Assembly (NCBI GenBank): GCA_038043185.1
Contig: JBBTCO010000004.1
Coordinates: 23,184-87,183, forward strand
Reading direction: 5' to 3'
From: UBA5009 sp038043185
Lineage (GTDB): Bacteria; Bdellovibrionota; Bdellovibrionia; Bdellovibrionales; Bdellovibrionaceae
Length of the DNA stretch: 64,000 nt
Positions 52,778 to 62,287 of the stretch are shown here, piece by piece. Position numbers and translations under genes: made by a program. A model generated the notes under the pieces. That model saw nothing but the letters and a program-made list of their open reading frames with translations, was not told the origin of the DNA and searched no databases. Every line of letters begins with the position of its first letter. The stretch's first letter is position 1.

Positions 52778-53121
52778 AAATTGAAAAATCCATTTGGACT
52801 GATGGAGCCTTGATGATTTGCACGAAGTGCAGCAGTCGCGTGGAAAAGGAAGGGCATAAAACGTGGCCTTCTGATTGGGCCGAAAGCACCAAAATGGCGA
52901 TGAAGAAAGACCTAAAGGAAAAATCCCTCGCAAAAAATTTACGAGTAATGACTTCCAGCTGCTTAGGTTTGTGTCCGGAAGGGCAGCAAACTGTTTTATT
53001 GCTCGAAAAAAATAACGAGAGTGAGAGGGCCCAAATGCTGGTGTTTAATCCAGAAAAAACTCCCCAAGGATTGCAGGAGTTTTCGAAAGAATGGCTGAAA
53101 AAACGCGGGCAACAGTTATAA
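52774..53121 (+). CDS. [2Fe-2S] thioredoxin-like ferredoxin
   Basis: The 115-residue protein has the four cysteines of thioredoxin-like [2Fe-2S] ferredoxins: CTKC early (about 16-19) and SSCLGLCPEGQQ (about 62-66). It is translationally coupled to menE by a 4-bp overlap. A redox role is likely; a link to quinone synthesis is only positional. Confidence 0.75.
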   Translation: MKIEKSIWTDGALMICTKCSSRVEKEGHKTWPSDWAESTKMAMKKDLKEKSLAKNLRVMTSSCLGLCPEGQQTVLLLEKNNESERAQMLVFNPEKTPQGLQEFSKEWLKKRGQQL

Positions 53122-53261
53122 TTTTTACCTGTACAAGATTTAAACACTCAGAAAAATTCTTCCTACTTTCGTAAAAAATGAGCTCATTTCCACAAGAAAA
53201 TTAGAGTTATTAATTCATATGGTGTAAATTGGCCCCTCAGTCACATTCCTTGGGGGGAACC

Positions 53262-54248
53262 GTGTTATCTAATATATTTCGAACAAGCTTGTCTTTGCTA
53301 TTTGTCATGTCACTCTTATTGATTCAAGCTTGTTCAAGTTCGAAAAATGAATCCATACAAGCACAAAGTGATGATGGTCCTATCGAGGTTAAAACTCTTG
53401 GTGGCCTTAGGAACGACGAAGCTGACATTTTATCCTTAGGTAGCACAGGACTTAAATGGAGTGCATCTAAAGATATGGCCTCTAGAACGGCCTATGATCA
53501 AGAAGCCTACAGAAAGGGCTGCAAGGAAAATGGGCAATTTGGCGAGGTTATGCAAGTTGATAGCTCATTGCGAGTTGGACAAAGTTTTAAAGAAATTTCA
53601 AATGAAATTGGCCAAGCTCATCAATTAACTCGAGTTACTAAACACACTCTTGTTGATATCGATAAAAAAAATATCAATCTAATTGTTTCTAAAAGCTTAA
53701 TTGAATCGTCGGATTCTCGGTTAGCTGATTATCAAGGACCTGTGATCTTAATGAATCCTTATGAAAAGGTAAAACTCAGTTTGGGAAAAGCAAAATTAAC
53801 AAACTTGCCAGTACCAGTTTCTGAAACTCTAGAGTCTCATTTTCATCCGGATTTTATTGCAAAACTAAAGGCGAGCCCAGTCTTAACTAAGGTGTACTGT
53901 CATATGGAAGAAAATCAAAATTCCACCGAGTTGTTGGCTCTTGGAAACGTGACTATGAAAAATGGAAAAACAATGAAAGCCACCAAGAAAATTAAATTGA
54001 GTGCCGGAGTTGTGATTTGCGAAAGAATTGATAATTCATTTATTTCAAAAAATGAGGCTAAAAAATCAGGCCCATCACATAAAATAGGAATCGGTAAGGA
54101 TATCCACGTGATTATAGCTTCGAATGAGGTGCCCTCTCTTAAGTTTAATTTTTGCGGTGGGACTAAATTACTTGATTTTCGTTTGCTCGTCCTTGATGAC
54201 GGACGTGTTATCCAACAAAGAATGAACGTGCTTCAATCAGTAGATTAA
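53262..54248 (+). CDS. Lipoprotein of unknown function
   Basis: From the GTG at 53262 (GGGGGG 4 nt before) the product is 328 residues with a lipoprotein signal: FRTSLSLLFVMSLLLIQAC, lipobox LIQAC. The mature part is mixed, with cysteines in YRKGCKEN, VYCHMEE, VICERID and NFCGGT, giving two possible disulfides. No family recognised. A longer frame from a TTG at 53229 is rejected. It is followed by the convergent YkgJ-type gene 1 bp away. Confidence 0.7.
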   Translation: MLSNIFRTSLSLLFVMSLLLIQACSSSKNESIQAQSDDGPIEVKTLGGLRNDEADILSLGSTGLKWSASKDMASRTAYDQEAYRKGCKENGQFGEVMQVDSSLRVGQSFKEISNEIGQAHQLTRVTKHTLVDIDKKNINLIVSKSLIESSDSRLADYQGPVILMNPYEKVKLSLGKAKLTNLPVPVSETLESHFHPDFIAKLKASPVLTKVYCHMEENQNSTELLALGNVTMKNGKTMKATKKIKLSAGVVICERIDNSFISKNEAKKSGPSHKIGIGKDIHVIIASNEVPSLKFNFCGGTKLLDFRLLVLDDGRVIQQRMNVLQSVD

Positions 54249-54249
54249 T

Positions 54250-54729
54250 TTATTCGCGCTCAGCCAGGATCTGTTTTTCAGCCAGGGATTGCTCGGCTAG
54301 GGTCTTTTCGATAAAATCCTGAGCAATCAAGGGTCCTTTTCCGACCCCAGGACAAAAACTGATAACATCTTTTGACCAGGTCTTTGCATCCATAACTTCA
54401 GGCCAAAAGGGCCAAGTGCGACACTGAGTGGGCCGAGCTTGGTAAACTGAACACGCTTTGCCTTTTAAGAATTGGCAATCGGGCCTTTTGGGATCTTCTT
54501 TCAGGTGCCAGACCCCGCTAGTTCTTTGGCAATGCTTTTTAGTGAATTCGGCAGTTTTTAAGCCTAAAAAATCGGCCATTTTTTTGCGATCCTGGGGCGT
54601 CAGGTAGACAAAGCCGTATTCCCCATGAGAGGTGCAGCATTTTCCAGAGCCTTGGCACTGGAAGCGCAGGCCGTCGCTCCACCATTTTTTTTCCTTAGTT
54701 TTTTTCATTTTTTCATTATCAGGGTTCAT
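54250..54729 (-). CDS. YkgJ-family cysteine cluster protein
   Basis: The 159-residue protein has the cluster FQCQGSGKCCTSHGEYGFVYLTPQDRKKM (C-x5-CC), then ACSVYQARPTQCRTWPFWP; this is the CxxxxxCC...C...RP..CR.(W/Y)PF pattern of YkgJ/YcgN proteins, which probably bind a metal or [Fe-S] centre. The ATG is at 54729. Function is unknown. Confidence 0.88.
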   Translation of the reverse strand: MNPDNEKMKKTKEKKWWSDGLRFQCQGSGKCCTSHGEYGFVYLTPQDRKKMADFLGLKTAEFTKKHCQRTSGVWHLKEDPKRPDCQFLKGKACSVYQARPTQCRTWPFWPEVMDAKTWSKDVISFCPGVGKGPLIAQDFIEKTLAEQSLAEKQILAERE

Positions 54730-54755
54730 AGTGAGGTTGTAAAATGAAGTGAGGC

Positions 54756-55793
54756 TTGACTCAAGCTAATCTATTTGAAATCTTCAGCGCTGTTCTGTGG
54801 AAAAAGACCCATCTGCGTCAGCCGGGAGTTAAATTGCAGCGAATTATGGATGAAAGTACTAAAATTTTTAGCCCGCAGGATTTCCCGGCTTATTTGCCGA
54901 AGCTCAATTCGCTTTATGATGAGCTTTTTTCTTCAGGTAAGGGATTTCGGGCACAAATGATCCGTGAAATTAGCGGACCCTTGGGATTAAAGCCCGATAC
55001 CCAAAAATTACTTTGTCAGACCATCGAATTTATTCACAATGCTTCACTGTTGCATGATGATTTGGTTGATCGTTCGTCCTTACGCCGAGGCAAACCCGCG
55101 GCTTGGTTAAAATACACTCCCGAATACGCAGTGCTTTCGGGGGACTATCTTTTAGCGCGTGTCATGGTGAATCTTTCTTCTTATGGAAATATTCGATTGG
55201 TTCAATACACTGCGGAAGTAATTTCGGATTTACTTGAAGGGGAATGGCTGCAAGATTCCGTGGTTGGGGATTTTTTCATAAGTCTTGAACAGTTGGATCG
55301 CATCCACAATTTGAAGACGGCCTCGCTTTTTAAATGGTGTTTACGTGCGCCTTTTATTTCCCTCGAAAACTACGATGCGGAATTGCACCAAAATTTGGAA
55401 GAGATGGGAACTCTACTAGGACAGCTGTTTCAACGCAGCGATGATCTCTTGGACTACGATATCAGAAACCAAGAAGGCAAAGCCGTCCTGGGAGATCTTA
55501 AATCAGGTTATTTAAATTCCTTTGGCGCTTTTGTAACTAAAGGTTTGCCAAGAAATCAAATTGACCGCCTGATTAAAAGCAAAAATTTAGCAGAATTTTC
55601 AGAACATTTAGGTGGAACAAATCTATTTCAACAGCGTGTGAAAGAATTTGATACCGCTAATGAAGAATTGATTCGATTGTATCAGCATCACTTGCAGTGT
55701 TTGAGTGACAAGCTGAAGGCTTCGGAAAAAGATCTAGTTAAATTCCTTCGTCCTTTGACAGATCTTTTGTATTGGAGAAAAAAACCATCGTGA
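54756..55793 (+). CDS. Polyprenyl (octaprenyl-type) diphosphate synthase
   Basis: This isoprenyl chain elongation enzyme is 345 residues (TTG start after GTGAGGC). The first aspartate-rich motif is LLHDDLVDRSSLRRGKPAAW and the second QLFQRSDDLLDYD, with GKGFRA near the N-terminus and TASLFKWC in the middle. It probably supplies the menaquinone side chain for MenA (encoded at 49.7 kb) or undecaprenyl-type lipids. The chain length cannot be read. Confidence 0.88.
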   Translation: MTQANLFEIFSAVLWKKTHLRQPGVKLQRIMDESTKIFSPQDFPAYLPKLNSLYDELFSSGKGFRAQMIREISGPLGLKPDTQKLLCQTIEFIHNASLLHDDLVDRSSLRRGKPAAWLKYTPEYAVLSGDYLLARVMVNLSSYGNIRLVQYTAEVISDLLEGEWLQDSVVGDFFISLEQLDRIHNLKTASLFKWCLRAPFISLENYDAELHQNLEEMGTLLGQLFQRSDDLLDYDIRNQEGKAVLGDLKSGYLNSFGAFVTKGLPRNQIDRLIKSKNLAEFSEHLGGTNLFQQRVKEFDTANEELIRLYQHHLQCLSDKLKASEKDLVKFLRPLTDLLYWRKKPS

Positions 55794-56890
55794 ACGAGAT
55801 CGTCACTCTGTCTAGAAACTCGCCGGAATTTGAAAAATACCTACGAGGAACTTTTTCGAATACCCACCGAGCTTTACCGATTAAATCTTTAAACGTGAAC
55901 ACGCAGGCCGAAGTTGTCAGTTTCAGTATTGTACCTAAGGAAAATATTCAACGACCTTCTTTGTTGGTGATTTTTTTAAAGGCTATTCGTGTTCGTCGTT
56001 TTTTATTTATTCTATTTCCACTTTTTTATGTGCTGTTTGAAGAGCTAAGAAATCAATCCTTAAAAGATCCCTGGATTTTATTTTCTAGTACCTGTGGCTT
56101 GATTTTTCTTTATGCCGCTATCCAGATGAGAAATGATTATCACGATCATTTGAACGGACTCGATCGCATTTCAACAGAGACCGTATCCCCAGCCATCCAA
56201 AAGGGATGGATAACAGCAGAATCCGTTAGGAAAATTTCATGGATTTTTGCGGCAAGTTCCTTTTTATTTTCAATACCGGTACTTTTGGTATTTCCCAAAA
56301 TTCTTTTAATTATGCTTGCCGCTTCAGTATTAATTTTTTGGAGTCTTTTTCGGGGACATTCGTCGTTTAAAAATTCCCCCGTTGGCGAACTGGCTTTTGG
56401 AATCTTAGTGGGCCCTTTGTTGGCTTTGGGTTATGATGTATCTATTTCTGGCCAGATGACGTGGAAAATTTTTGGCTTTGGTTGTGTTTGGGGAATGTTT
56501 GTATTGTTTCGTTTGCACTTGCAAAACTTTGAAAATTTGATGACGTCTTCACAGGCTAAAATAAAAAGCATCGTTAATCATTATGGTTTTGATGGCTCAA
56601 AAAAACTAATTATTTGGTGGTGGTTTGCTTCAGTCCTTGGCTTTTTGATCTTTCAAGCTATGACCACAAATTTTTTAATCTGGTCGGGAAGCGCTGTTAT
56701 CTTGACCTGGATGAGTCGTATTTTTGTACGAAAAATAAATCAATTGGCATCGCCGGTCGGCTCTCAGATGAGTGAAACACAAAAAGAAGGCGTTCAATTG
56801 TTTAACTTATTGGTGCTCTTATGGAGTACGCAGATTTTATTTACTTATTTTATCTCGGGTTTTTTTAGTTTTTTCATTCAAGGTCTATAG
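55790..56890 (+). CDS. UbiA-like prenyltransferase-fold membrane protein
   Basis: The 366-residue product from the GTG at 55790 overlaps the preceding stop. After a soluble lead of about 55 residues it has about eight hydrophobic segments; between helices 2 and 3 is QMRNDYHDHLNGLDR, similar to the UbiA first Asp motif ND..D...D. A second Asp motif is less evident (MTSSQAKIKSIVNHYG in its place), so activity is uncertain. The neighbouring polyprenyl diphosphate synthase supports an isoprenoid substrate. A TTG further upstream (55772) is less likely. Confidence 0.75.
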   Translation: MNEIVTLSRNSPEFEKYLRGTFSNTHRALPIKSLNVNTQAEVVSFSIVPKENIQRPSLLVIFLKAIRVRRFLFILFPLFYVLFEELRNQSLKDPWILFSSTCGLIFLYAAIQMRNDYHDHLNGLDRISTETVSPAIQKGWITAESVRKISWIFAASSFLFSIPVLLVFPKILLIMLAASVLIFWSLFRGHSSFKNSPVGELAFGILVGPLLALGYDVSISGQMTWKIFGFGCVWGMFVLFRLHLQNFENLMTSSQAKIKSIVNHYGFDGSKKLIIWWWFASVLGFLIFQAMTTNFLIWSGSAVILTWMSRIFVRKINQLASPVGSQMSETQKEGVQLFNLLVLLWSTQILFTYFISGFFSFFIQGL

Positions 56891-56891
56891 A

Positions 56892-57650
56892 ATGGATTTA
56901 AGCAAAGTGGCTCTGCAATCTCGATCACTGTGTCCCGATTCTGCAGAATTTAAGACAAAGTGGAATTTAACTTTAAATCCGTCAAATCTTTCTAAGTATG
57001 ATTTTTTTCTTAATGATGAAAGTGGATTTTGGCAGTTACGCACTCGCACTGGTCAACAATTTGAAATTAATTTTGATCAAAATAAAATGGATTATCAGCG
57101 AAAAAATGTTTCAAAAAAAAATATTTTAGCAAAGGCGATCGGATTAAAAACAAAGGGTCTTTGTGTTTTGGACTTGACCGCTGGACTTGCGATTGATGCC
57201 GTACATTTAACCCAGCTGGGTTGTAAAATCACCAGTCTCGAACGAAACCCAGTCTTGCATTTTCTTTTGAGTCAGGCTCAAAAGAAAAGTTCTCGAGCAG
57301 AGATTAAAAACATTGATTTTCTTTTGGCTGATGCTGGTCATTTTTTACTTGAGCAAGGTCAAATGATCGCCGAAAAATTTGATGTGATTTATTACGATCC
57401 AATGTTTCCTGAAAAGAAGAAATCCGCTTTGCCTAGAAAAGAAATGCAAGTTTTTCGTCAACTTGTCGGTGAAGACGCTGACACGAAAGATGTAATAGAC
57501 GCGTCCTTACAGACGAGAGTGAAACGATTTGTTGTAAAACGCCCGCTTCGCTCAACTTTAGAAAAAAAAGTCGATCCAAATGTCAGCGTTATCACTTATA
57601 AGGGCAATACAGTTCAATATCAGGCCTATCTACAGGGGACTAAAAAATGA
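56892..57650 (+). CDS. rsmJ: Class I methyltransferase, RsmJ-like
   Basis: The 252-residue SAM-dependent enzyme has VLDLTAGLAIDAVHLTQLGCKITSLERNP (motif I and acidic loop), then VIYYDPMFPEKKKSALPRKEMQVFRQLVGEDAD and RFVVKRPLRST. These match RsmJ, which methylates G1516 of 16S rRNA. The start is the ATG at 56892 beside the previous stop; a longer frame inside the UbiA-like gene is rejected. Confidence 0.88.
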   Translation: MDLSKVALQSRSLCPDSAEFKTKWNLTLNPSNLSKYDFFLNDESGFWQLRTRTGQQFEINFDQNKMDYQRKNVSKKNILAKAIGLKTKGLCVLDLTAGLAIDAVHLTQLGCKITSLERNPVLHFLLSQAQKKSSRAEIKNIDFLLADAGHFLLEQGQMIAEKFDVIYYDPMFPEKKKSALPRKEMQVFRQLVGEDADTKDVIDASLQTRVKRFVVKRPLRSTLEKKVDPNVSVITYKGNTVQYQAYLQGTKK

Positions 57651-58609
57651 ATGACTTTATTATTCTTGGTATCTTAGCTTTTTCTTTGATCATGCTTCAC
57701 GAATTTTTGGAAGCAATCGCTAAGTTCACCTTGCCTTATCGGGAAAGAATTTTGGCTCGAACTCTTCCTGAAAAGAATATTGGGCCACTTTTATTCTATC
57801 GATCCTTACTGGCTATTGGTATGCCTTTGCCACGAAAATATCTTCATGAGATCAAACTGAATTGGAGCAAAGAACCACAAAAAACTCGCACCTATATCCT
57901 GTCCTACTGTTTATGGATTTTGACTTTATGGCCAGCGATTTTGTTGACCCTAGGTTTTTTAACAGTGAATAGTATTTTACTTTTGGGAATAGGATTTGCG
58001 ATCGTGATTTTTGCAAATCTAACTTCCTTATTTCCCAAAACGGGACTTCGTTCGATAAGCTTTATGAAAAACTTAGGAAAATTAATTATTTGTTTGGCTT
58101 TGGTTTGTCTTAGTTTTGAGTTTAGCTTGCAATGGTCTTCCTTGCTTCAGACTTGGGGAAGCGAAAATGGGTTTTCATATTTTTTAGCGGATGGTCGTTT
58201 TTTTAATTTACTGTTAATTATCGGCTTGGGCCTTATTTGTGCCTTGATTTTACCTTACGAGGGTTGGTATTGGATTTGGCCTTTAATTATGTATTTTAAT
58301 AAACAACTTTCGCTCAATGGCGCCGTTGCTTTTTTCTTAAGCGGTATGGTCGGTATTTTATGGGCCAGTGCTTGGGGTAAAAAAACATTAAGATCAGGAG
58401 CAATTATTGGAGCTTGTTCTGCTATTCTGGGCTTTTTCTTGTTTGGTGCATTAAGGAATGAACTCAATATTTTAACAAGTGGTTTTGAAAATTCCCAAAT
58501 TCAAAAGCTTTTTAGCCTTTGTTTTGGCTGGTCGATCATTTTAGGGATGATTTTCTTATCTATGATGGTCTGGGGTCATTTTAGGGCTCTCCCAAAGTCG
58601 AGATTATGA
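57647..58609 (+). CDS. Multispanning membrane protein of unknown function
   Basis: The 320-residue protein has about eight to nine hydrophobic segments, with a conserved-looking HEFLEAIAKFTLPYRERILAR after the first helix and a cluster of aromatic residues (YEGWYWIWPLIMYFNKQ) around 205-220. I recognise no family. It is coupled to rsmJ by a 4-bp overlap. Transporter or envelope enzyme cannot be told apart. Confidence 0.75.
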   Translation: MNDFIILGILAFSLIMLHEFLEAIAKFTLPYRERILARTLPEKNIGPLLFYRSLLAIGMPLPRKYLHEIKLNWSKEPQKTRTYILSYCLWILTLWPAILLTLGFLTVNSILLLGIGFAIVIFANLTSLFPKTGLRSISFMKNLGKLIICLALVCLSFEFSLQWSSLLQTWGSENGFSYFLADGRFFNLLLIIGLGLICALILPYEGWYWIWPLIMYFNKQLSLNGAVAFFLSGMVGILWASAWGKKTLRSGAIIGACSAILGFFLFGALRNELNILTSGFENSQIQKLFSLCFGWSIILGMIFLSMMVWGHFRALPKSRL

Positions 58610-58653
58610 AAAGGTTTTTTCTTCATTGGGATTTTCGCTCTAGACTCTAAAGA

Positions 58654-59547
58654 ATGTCTGATGAAAATTCAAAATTGAAAGAGAAAGTTAAAGAACTTGA
58701 AGAGCAGCTTCAGAAAAAAACTGAGGAGCTTGATGAATATCGTTTAGAAATCCGTGAAACCAATAAACATCTCGAAAAAATTATCACTCAAATCAATCAC
58801 GAAGTGCAAATGGCTGCACAAATTCAAAAAATACTGTCGCCTACAGAAATTCCTCGAATTCAGGGATTTGATTTTAGCACTAAATTTTTGCCTGGAACTC
58901 AGTCTGGTGGAGACTATTTTGATATTTTTGAGCATGAAGATAAAATGAAGTTTGGTATCGTGCTTTCAAGTTGTTCTGGATATACAATGTCGGCATTATT
59001 TTTATCAATTCTTATTAAAATCTCTTCGAAAGTTGAAGCCCGCAAAGGACTTGAGCCCGATCAGATGATTTCTTTGATTGCTAAAGAAATGATTACGCAA
59101 ATGCAAGTTAAAGATCAGGTGAGTTTATTTTATGGTATTGTTGATAAACGAAATTATGAATTCAAATACTGTTCTTTAGGAAAGACGCATGCTTATTTGC
59201 AGGTTTTTGGACAAGATTCGCTGGTATCGCTAGACCCTTGTGGTCCACAAATTACAAAAGATTTTAATGTCCAGCCAAAAAGTCTTACCATTCAGCTGAA
59301 TCCTCGGGATCGTTGGATGCTTTGCAGTGATGGATTGCTAAGGGAAATTAACGGTCAAAACCAGGTCTACGGTCTTGATCGGTTTAAGGAGAGTATTCGC
59401 TCTGCGCCAAAGCAAGGAGTTCACGAGCTTCGAAATGAGATATTTTATCAGATTGAGAAGTTCACGGGTCGAGTGGACCCCGCGCACGATAGCACCCTTG
59501 TGGTCGTTGAAGTAAAGGATCGAGTCATAAAGTTAGCTCGACAATAG
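58654..59547 (+). CDS. SpoIIE/RsbU-type PP2C phosphatase with coiled-coil lead
   Basis: The 297-residue protein starts with a coiled coil (about 1-50, KLKEKVKELEEQLQKKTEEL), then the SpoIIE domain: MAAQIQKILSPTEIPRIQGFDFS, LPGTQSGGDYFDIFEHEDK (metal Asp), WMLCSDGLLREINGQN (metal Asp), PAHDSTLVVVEV. The second metal motif, usually DVSGHG, reads SSCSGYT, so one metal-binding aspartate is missing. A regulator of an anti-sigma or STAS switch is possible; none is nearby. Confidence 0.82.
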   Translation: MSDENSKLKEKVKELEEQLQKKTEELDEYRLEIRETNKHLEKIITQINHEVQMAAQIQKILSPTEIPRIQGFDFSTKFLPGTQSGGDYFDIFEHEDKMKFGIVLSSCSGYTMSALFLSILIKISSKVEARKGLEPDQMISLIAKEMITQMQVKDQVSLFYGIVDKRNYEFKYCSLGKTHAYLQVFGQDSLVSLDPCGPQITKDFNVQPKSLTIQLNPRDRWMLCSDGLLREINGQNQVYGLDRFKESIRSAPKQGVHELRNEIFYQIEKFTGRVDPAHDSTLVVVEVKDRVIKLARQ

Positions 59548-59576
59548 GTCGTATCAATTAAATTCCACGATAAAAA

Positions 59577-59605
59577 TTGAACAGGTTGAATGAGTTTGAT
59601 ATTTT
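59577..59605 (+). promoter_or_regulatory. Sigma-70-like promoter of citrate synthase
   Basis: TTGAAC (59577-59582), a 17-nt spacer and TATTTT (59600-59605) lie about 35 bp upstream of the start at 59639. Confidence 0.45.
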
Positions 59606-59638
59606 TACTTAAGTTGTTTTTTAAAAGAGGGGATGTTT

Positions 59639-60784
59639 ATGGCCGGTGAAGTTCAAAATTTTGAAGGTGCAATTGATAAAGGGCTTGAAGGAGTTGTTGC
59701 TTGTAAAACGGCAATTTCATCTATCGTCGGTTCAACCTTGAATTTTCGTGGATACACCATCGAGGATTTGTCGGCCAATTCAACTTTTGAAGAAGTGACT
59801 TATCTTTTGTGGAACTCAAAATTACCAAGTACCAGTGAGTTCGCTCAATTTAAAAAAGAATTTGATGCTCAAGCGGCTTTGGACCCTGAGTTTATTAAGA
59901 CTTTAAAAGCAATTCCAACAAAAGACGTTCATCCCATGGCTTGGTTACGAACGGCCGTTTCATTATTGGCTCATTGGGATACCGATGCGAATGACAATTC
60001 ACCTGCAGCAAATTCTCGGAAAGCCATGAGACTAACGGCAAAAATGGGGACTTTGGTTTGCGCATTTGAAGCCATTCGTAATAAACGAGAAGTTATTGCT
60101 CCAAAGCCTGGCAAATCTGCGGCTTGGAATTTTATGTATATGTTAAACAATGGCAAAGAACCAGATGTCGAAATGGTGAAAGTTTTTGATACTTGTTTAA
60201 TACTGCATGCTGATCACGAATTGAATTGCTCGGCCTTTGCGACCCGAGTCACGGCATCTTCTTTGAGTGACATGCATTCGGCGATTGTTTCGGCGATCAG
60301 TGCTCTTAAAGGACCTTTGCACGGCGGAGCTAACGAGCAAGTGATGATCATGTTAAAAAAAATCGGCACGATTGAAAAAGCACAGCAATTCGTAAAAGAT
60401 GCCTTGTCTGCCAAAGAAAAAGTGATGGGTATCGGTCACCGAGTGTATAAAAATGGCGATCCTCGTGCGGCGATCTTGCGAAAAATTAGTGAAAAATTAA
60501 CTCAGAAAATGGGTGAACCTCAATGGTATCAAATTTCCACATTGATTGACGATACAATGAACAAGGAAAAAGGATTGATGCCTAACGTGGATTTCTATTC
60601 AGCCACGGTTTATTATGCCCTGGGAATTCCTACTGACATTTACACGCCGATTTTTGCTGCCTCACGAATAAGTGGCTGGGTGGCCCATGCGATGGAGCAA
60701 TATGCCAACAATCGAATTTATCGTCCCCGCAGTCAGTGGACTGGGCCATCAGGACTAACCTGGAAGCCATTCGAACAGAGATAA
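59639..60784 (+). CDS. gltA: Citrate synthase
   Basis: The enzyme condenses acetyl-CoA with oxaloacetate to enter the TCA cycle. From the ATG at 59639, which has AGAGGGG 6 nt before it, the product is 381 residues. Active-site segments are HADHELNCSAFATRV, GPLHGGANEQV, GIGHRVYKNGDPRA and VDFYSATVYYALGIP. The length fits the short (dimeric, Gram-positive/archaeal-like) class. An ATG 6 nt upstream sits too close to the ribosome-binding site. Confidence 0.96.
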   Translation: MAGEVQNFEGAIDKGLEGVVACKTAISSIVGSTLNFRGYTIEDLSANSTFEEVTYLLWNSKLPSTSEFAQFKKEFDAQAALDPEFIKTLKAIPTKDVHPMAWLRTAVSLLAHWDTDANDNSPAANSRKAMRLTAKMGTLVCAFEAIRNKREVIAPKPGKSAAWNFMYMLNNGKEPDVEMVKVFDTCLILHADHELNCSAFATRVTASSLSDMHSAIVSAISALKGPLHGGANEQVMIMLKKIGTIEKAQQFVKDALSAKEKVMGIGHRVYKNGDPRAAILRKISEKLTQKMGEPQWYQISTLIDDTMNKEKGLMPNVDFYSATVYYALGIPTDIYTPIFAASRISGWVAHAMEQYANNRIYRPRSQWTGPSGLTWKPFEQR

Positions 60785-60811
60785 TTATTTAAAACCTTAA
60801 GGGAGCCTACC

Positions 60812-61201
60812 GTGTCTGTATTTACAAAAATTATTCAAGGAGAGATGCCTTGTTATAAGATTTTTGAAGATGATTTAACATTTTCTTTTTTAGCATTAGA
60901 TCAAATTAATCCCGGTCATACTTTGGTTGTTCCTAAGCGTGAGGTAAATCATTGGGTGGACGTGCCCGAGGCCGAGTATTTGCGAGTTCAGCAGAATGCT
61001 TTAAAAATTGGCAATGCTATTCATATTGCGACGAAATGCACTCGCGTGCTGACGGCAACAGTGGGTTTTGAAGTCCCTCATTTTCATTTGCATCTTATTC
61101 CAGCGTGGTCGATGGCCGATTTAAATTTTAAAAAGGCCAAACGTCTTTCCAACGAAGAAATGATAAAAGTCCAAAAAGAAATTTTGCAAAATATTAAATA
61201 G
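60812..61201 (+). CDS. HIT-family nucleotide hydrolase-like protein
   Basis: The 129-residue histidine-triad protein (GTG start, preceded by GGGAG) starts FTKIIQGEMPCYKIFEDD and has NPGHTLVVPKREVNHW and the triad VPHFHLHLIPAW. Family members hydrolyse dinucleotides or nucleotide conjugates. It follows citrate synthase by 27 bp. Confidence 0.93.
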   Translation: MSVFTKIIQGEMPCYKIFEDDLTFSFLALDQINPGHTLVVPKREVNHWVDVPEAEYLRVQQNALKIGNAIHIATKCTRVLTATVGFEVPHFHLHLIPAWSMADLNFKKAKRLSNEEMIKVQKEILQNIK

Positions 61202-61220
61202 GGCTGAAGAACTCAGCCCC
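61201..61220. terminator. Hairpin between convergent HIT and outer-membrane-like genes
   Basis: GGGCTGA/TCAGCCC, loop AGAAC-like, right at the HIT stop. On the minus strand AT-rich sequence follows; probably a bidirectional terminator. Confidence 0.55.
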
Positions 61221-61229
61221 TAAACGTTA

Positions 61230-62117
61230 TTAAAAAGCAGCCGCAATTTCTAGATTATATTCAGTATTATTATCAGAGCCAAGGCCTTCGTAAGTTGAGC
61301 TGCCTTGTTTGTCCGTTACAGCTAGCAAGAACGGCTTGATTAACCATTTTCCCACTTTTAAATTTACGCCCACTTCATGAATGAGTTTATTTGAAAGATC
61401 AGCGCTAAAATCACCTCGAGAAGCATTGCTCGAGTAAGTTTCCAAATTCGCTGCATAATAAGTATTGAATTTATCATTAAAACTGTAAGCCATGTAAGGA
61501 GCGCCCAAAAGTCTTAACTTAGATTCGCCTGCATGTATTGAAGCAGGATCTGCAAGAAACACCTGCGCTAAACCAAAAACCCCAGCAGCAATTTGGGTAT
61601 TAAGTGCCCAATCCAGTGATGTTTGTGATCGAAGTGCGCCATTAGATTTTTCATCTCTTGATGTGTCTGAAACAGGAATGTAGTAGCGACTAGAAAATGT
61701 AAGTTGTTCTGATCCCATTACAGTTAAGTTACTTTTATAATTGTAGTGAATGGTAGGGTCTGCCATTTTTGTTACATCCGAGCGCTGTGCTTTATCTTCA
61801 GATAATTTGCCAAATTCGGTTTGAGTAATCGCGCGAAATTCAAATGTTCGATTGCTATCTTGTGCATAAGTAAGGCCGAATGAATTTTGACTTTTAACTG
61901 CTGGCTGATTGCCACTTTCTTTAAGTGCCGCAATAGTCGCTGCGTTTTCAGATAAAATGGTAAAAGAAAATTTCTTTGCAGAGCTTTCTGAACTAGGAAG
62001 TGGCGCTGAAATGGTGCTCTCTGATGTTGGCGAATCGGCAGCCGTAGTAACAGATGTCGCAGAAGTTTGCGCTTGAGCAAGTGAACCTAGTAACAATGCA
62101 AAAATTACTTTCTTCAT
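61230..62117 (-). CDS. Outer-membrane beta-barrel-like protein
   Basis: From the ATG at 62117 (GGGGAAAAC just before) the product is 295 residues with a signal peptide (MKKVIFALLLGSLAQA), a Ser/Thr-rich spacer, and about 12 amphipathic strands such as SFGLTYAQDSNRTFEF, QLTFSSRYYIPVSDTS, and a final EYNLEIAAAF with terminal phenylalanine, the usual outer-membrane sorting signal. No specific porin family recognised. Confidence 0.78.
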   Translation of the reverse strand: MKKVIFALLLGSLAQAQTSATSVTTAADSPTSESTISAPLPSSESSAKKFSFTILSENAATIAALKESGNQPAVKSQNSFGLTYAQDSNRTFEFRAITQTEFGKLSEDKAQRSDVTKMADPTIHYNYKSNLTVMGSEQLTFSSRYYIPVSDTSRDEKSNGALRSQTSLDWALNTQIAAGVFGLAQVFLADPASIHAGESKLRLLGAPYMAYSFNDKFNTYYAANLETYSSNASRGDFSADLSNKLIHEVGVNLKVGKWLIKPFLLAVTDKQGSSTYEGLGSDNNTEYNLEIAAAF

Positions 62118-62287
62118 GTTTTCCCCATTCCTATAAAAAAATAGCAGTGCATACACTTCGCACTGCTTGTTTAGCCCCAAACGCAAACTATCAACTGGTT
62201 AAAGCCTGTCAATCCTCTTTTTTTTAGCCTTTGGTTAATTCAAGAACTTGGTTGCTTCTAAAGAATAGACTATGATAGCGAGCATCT

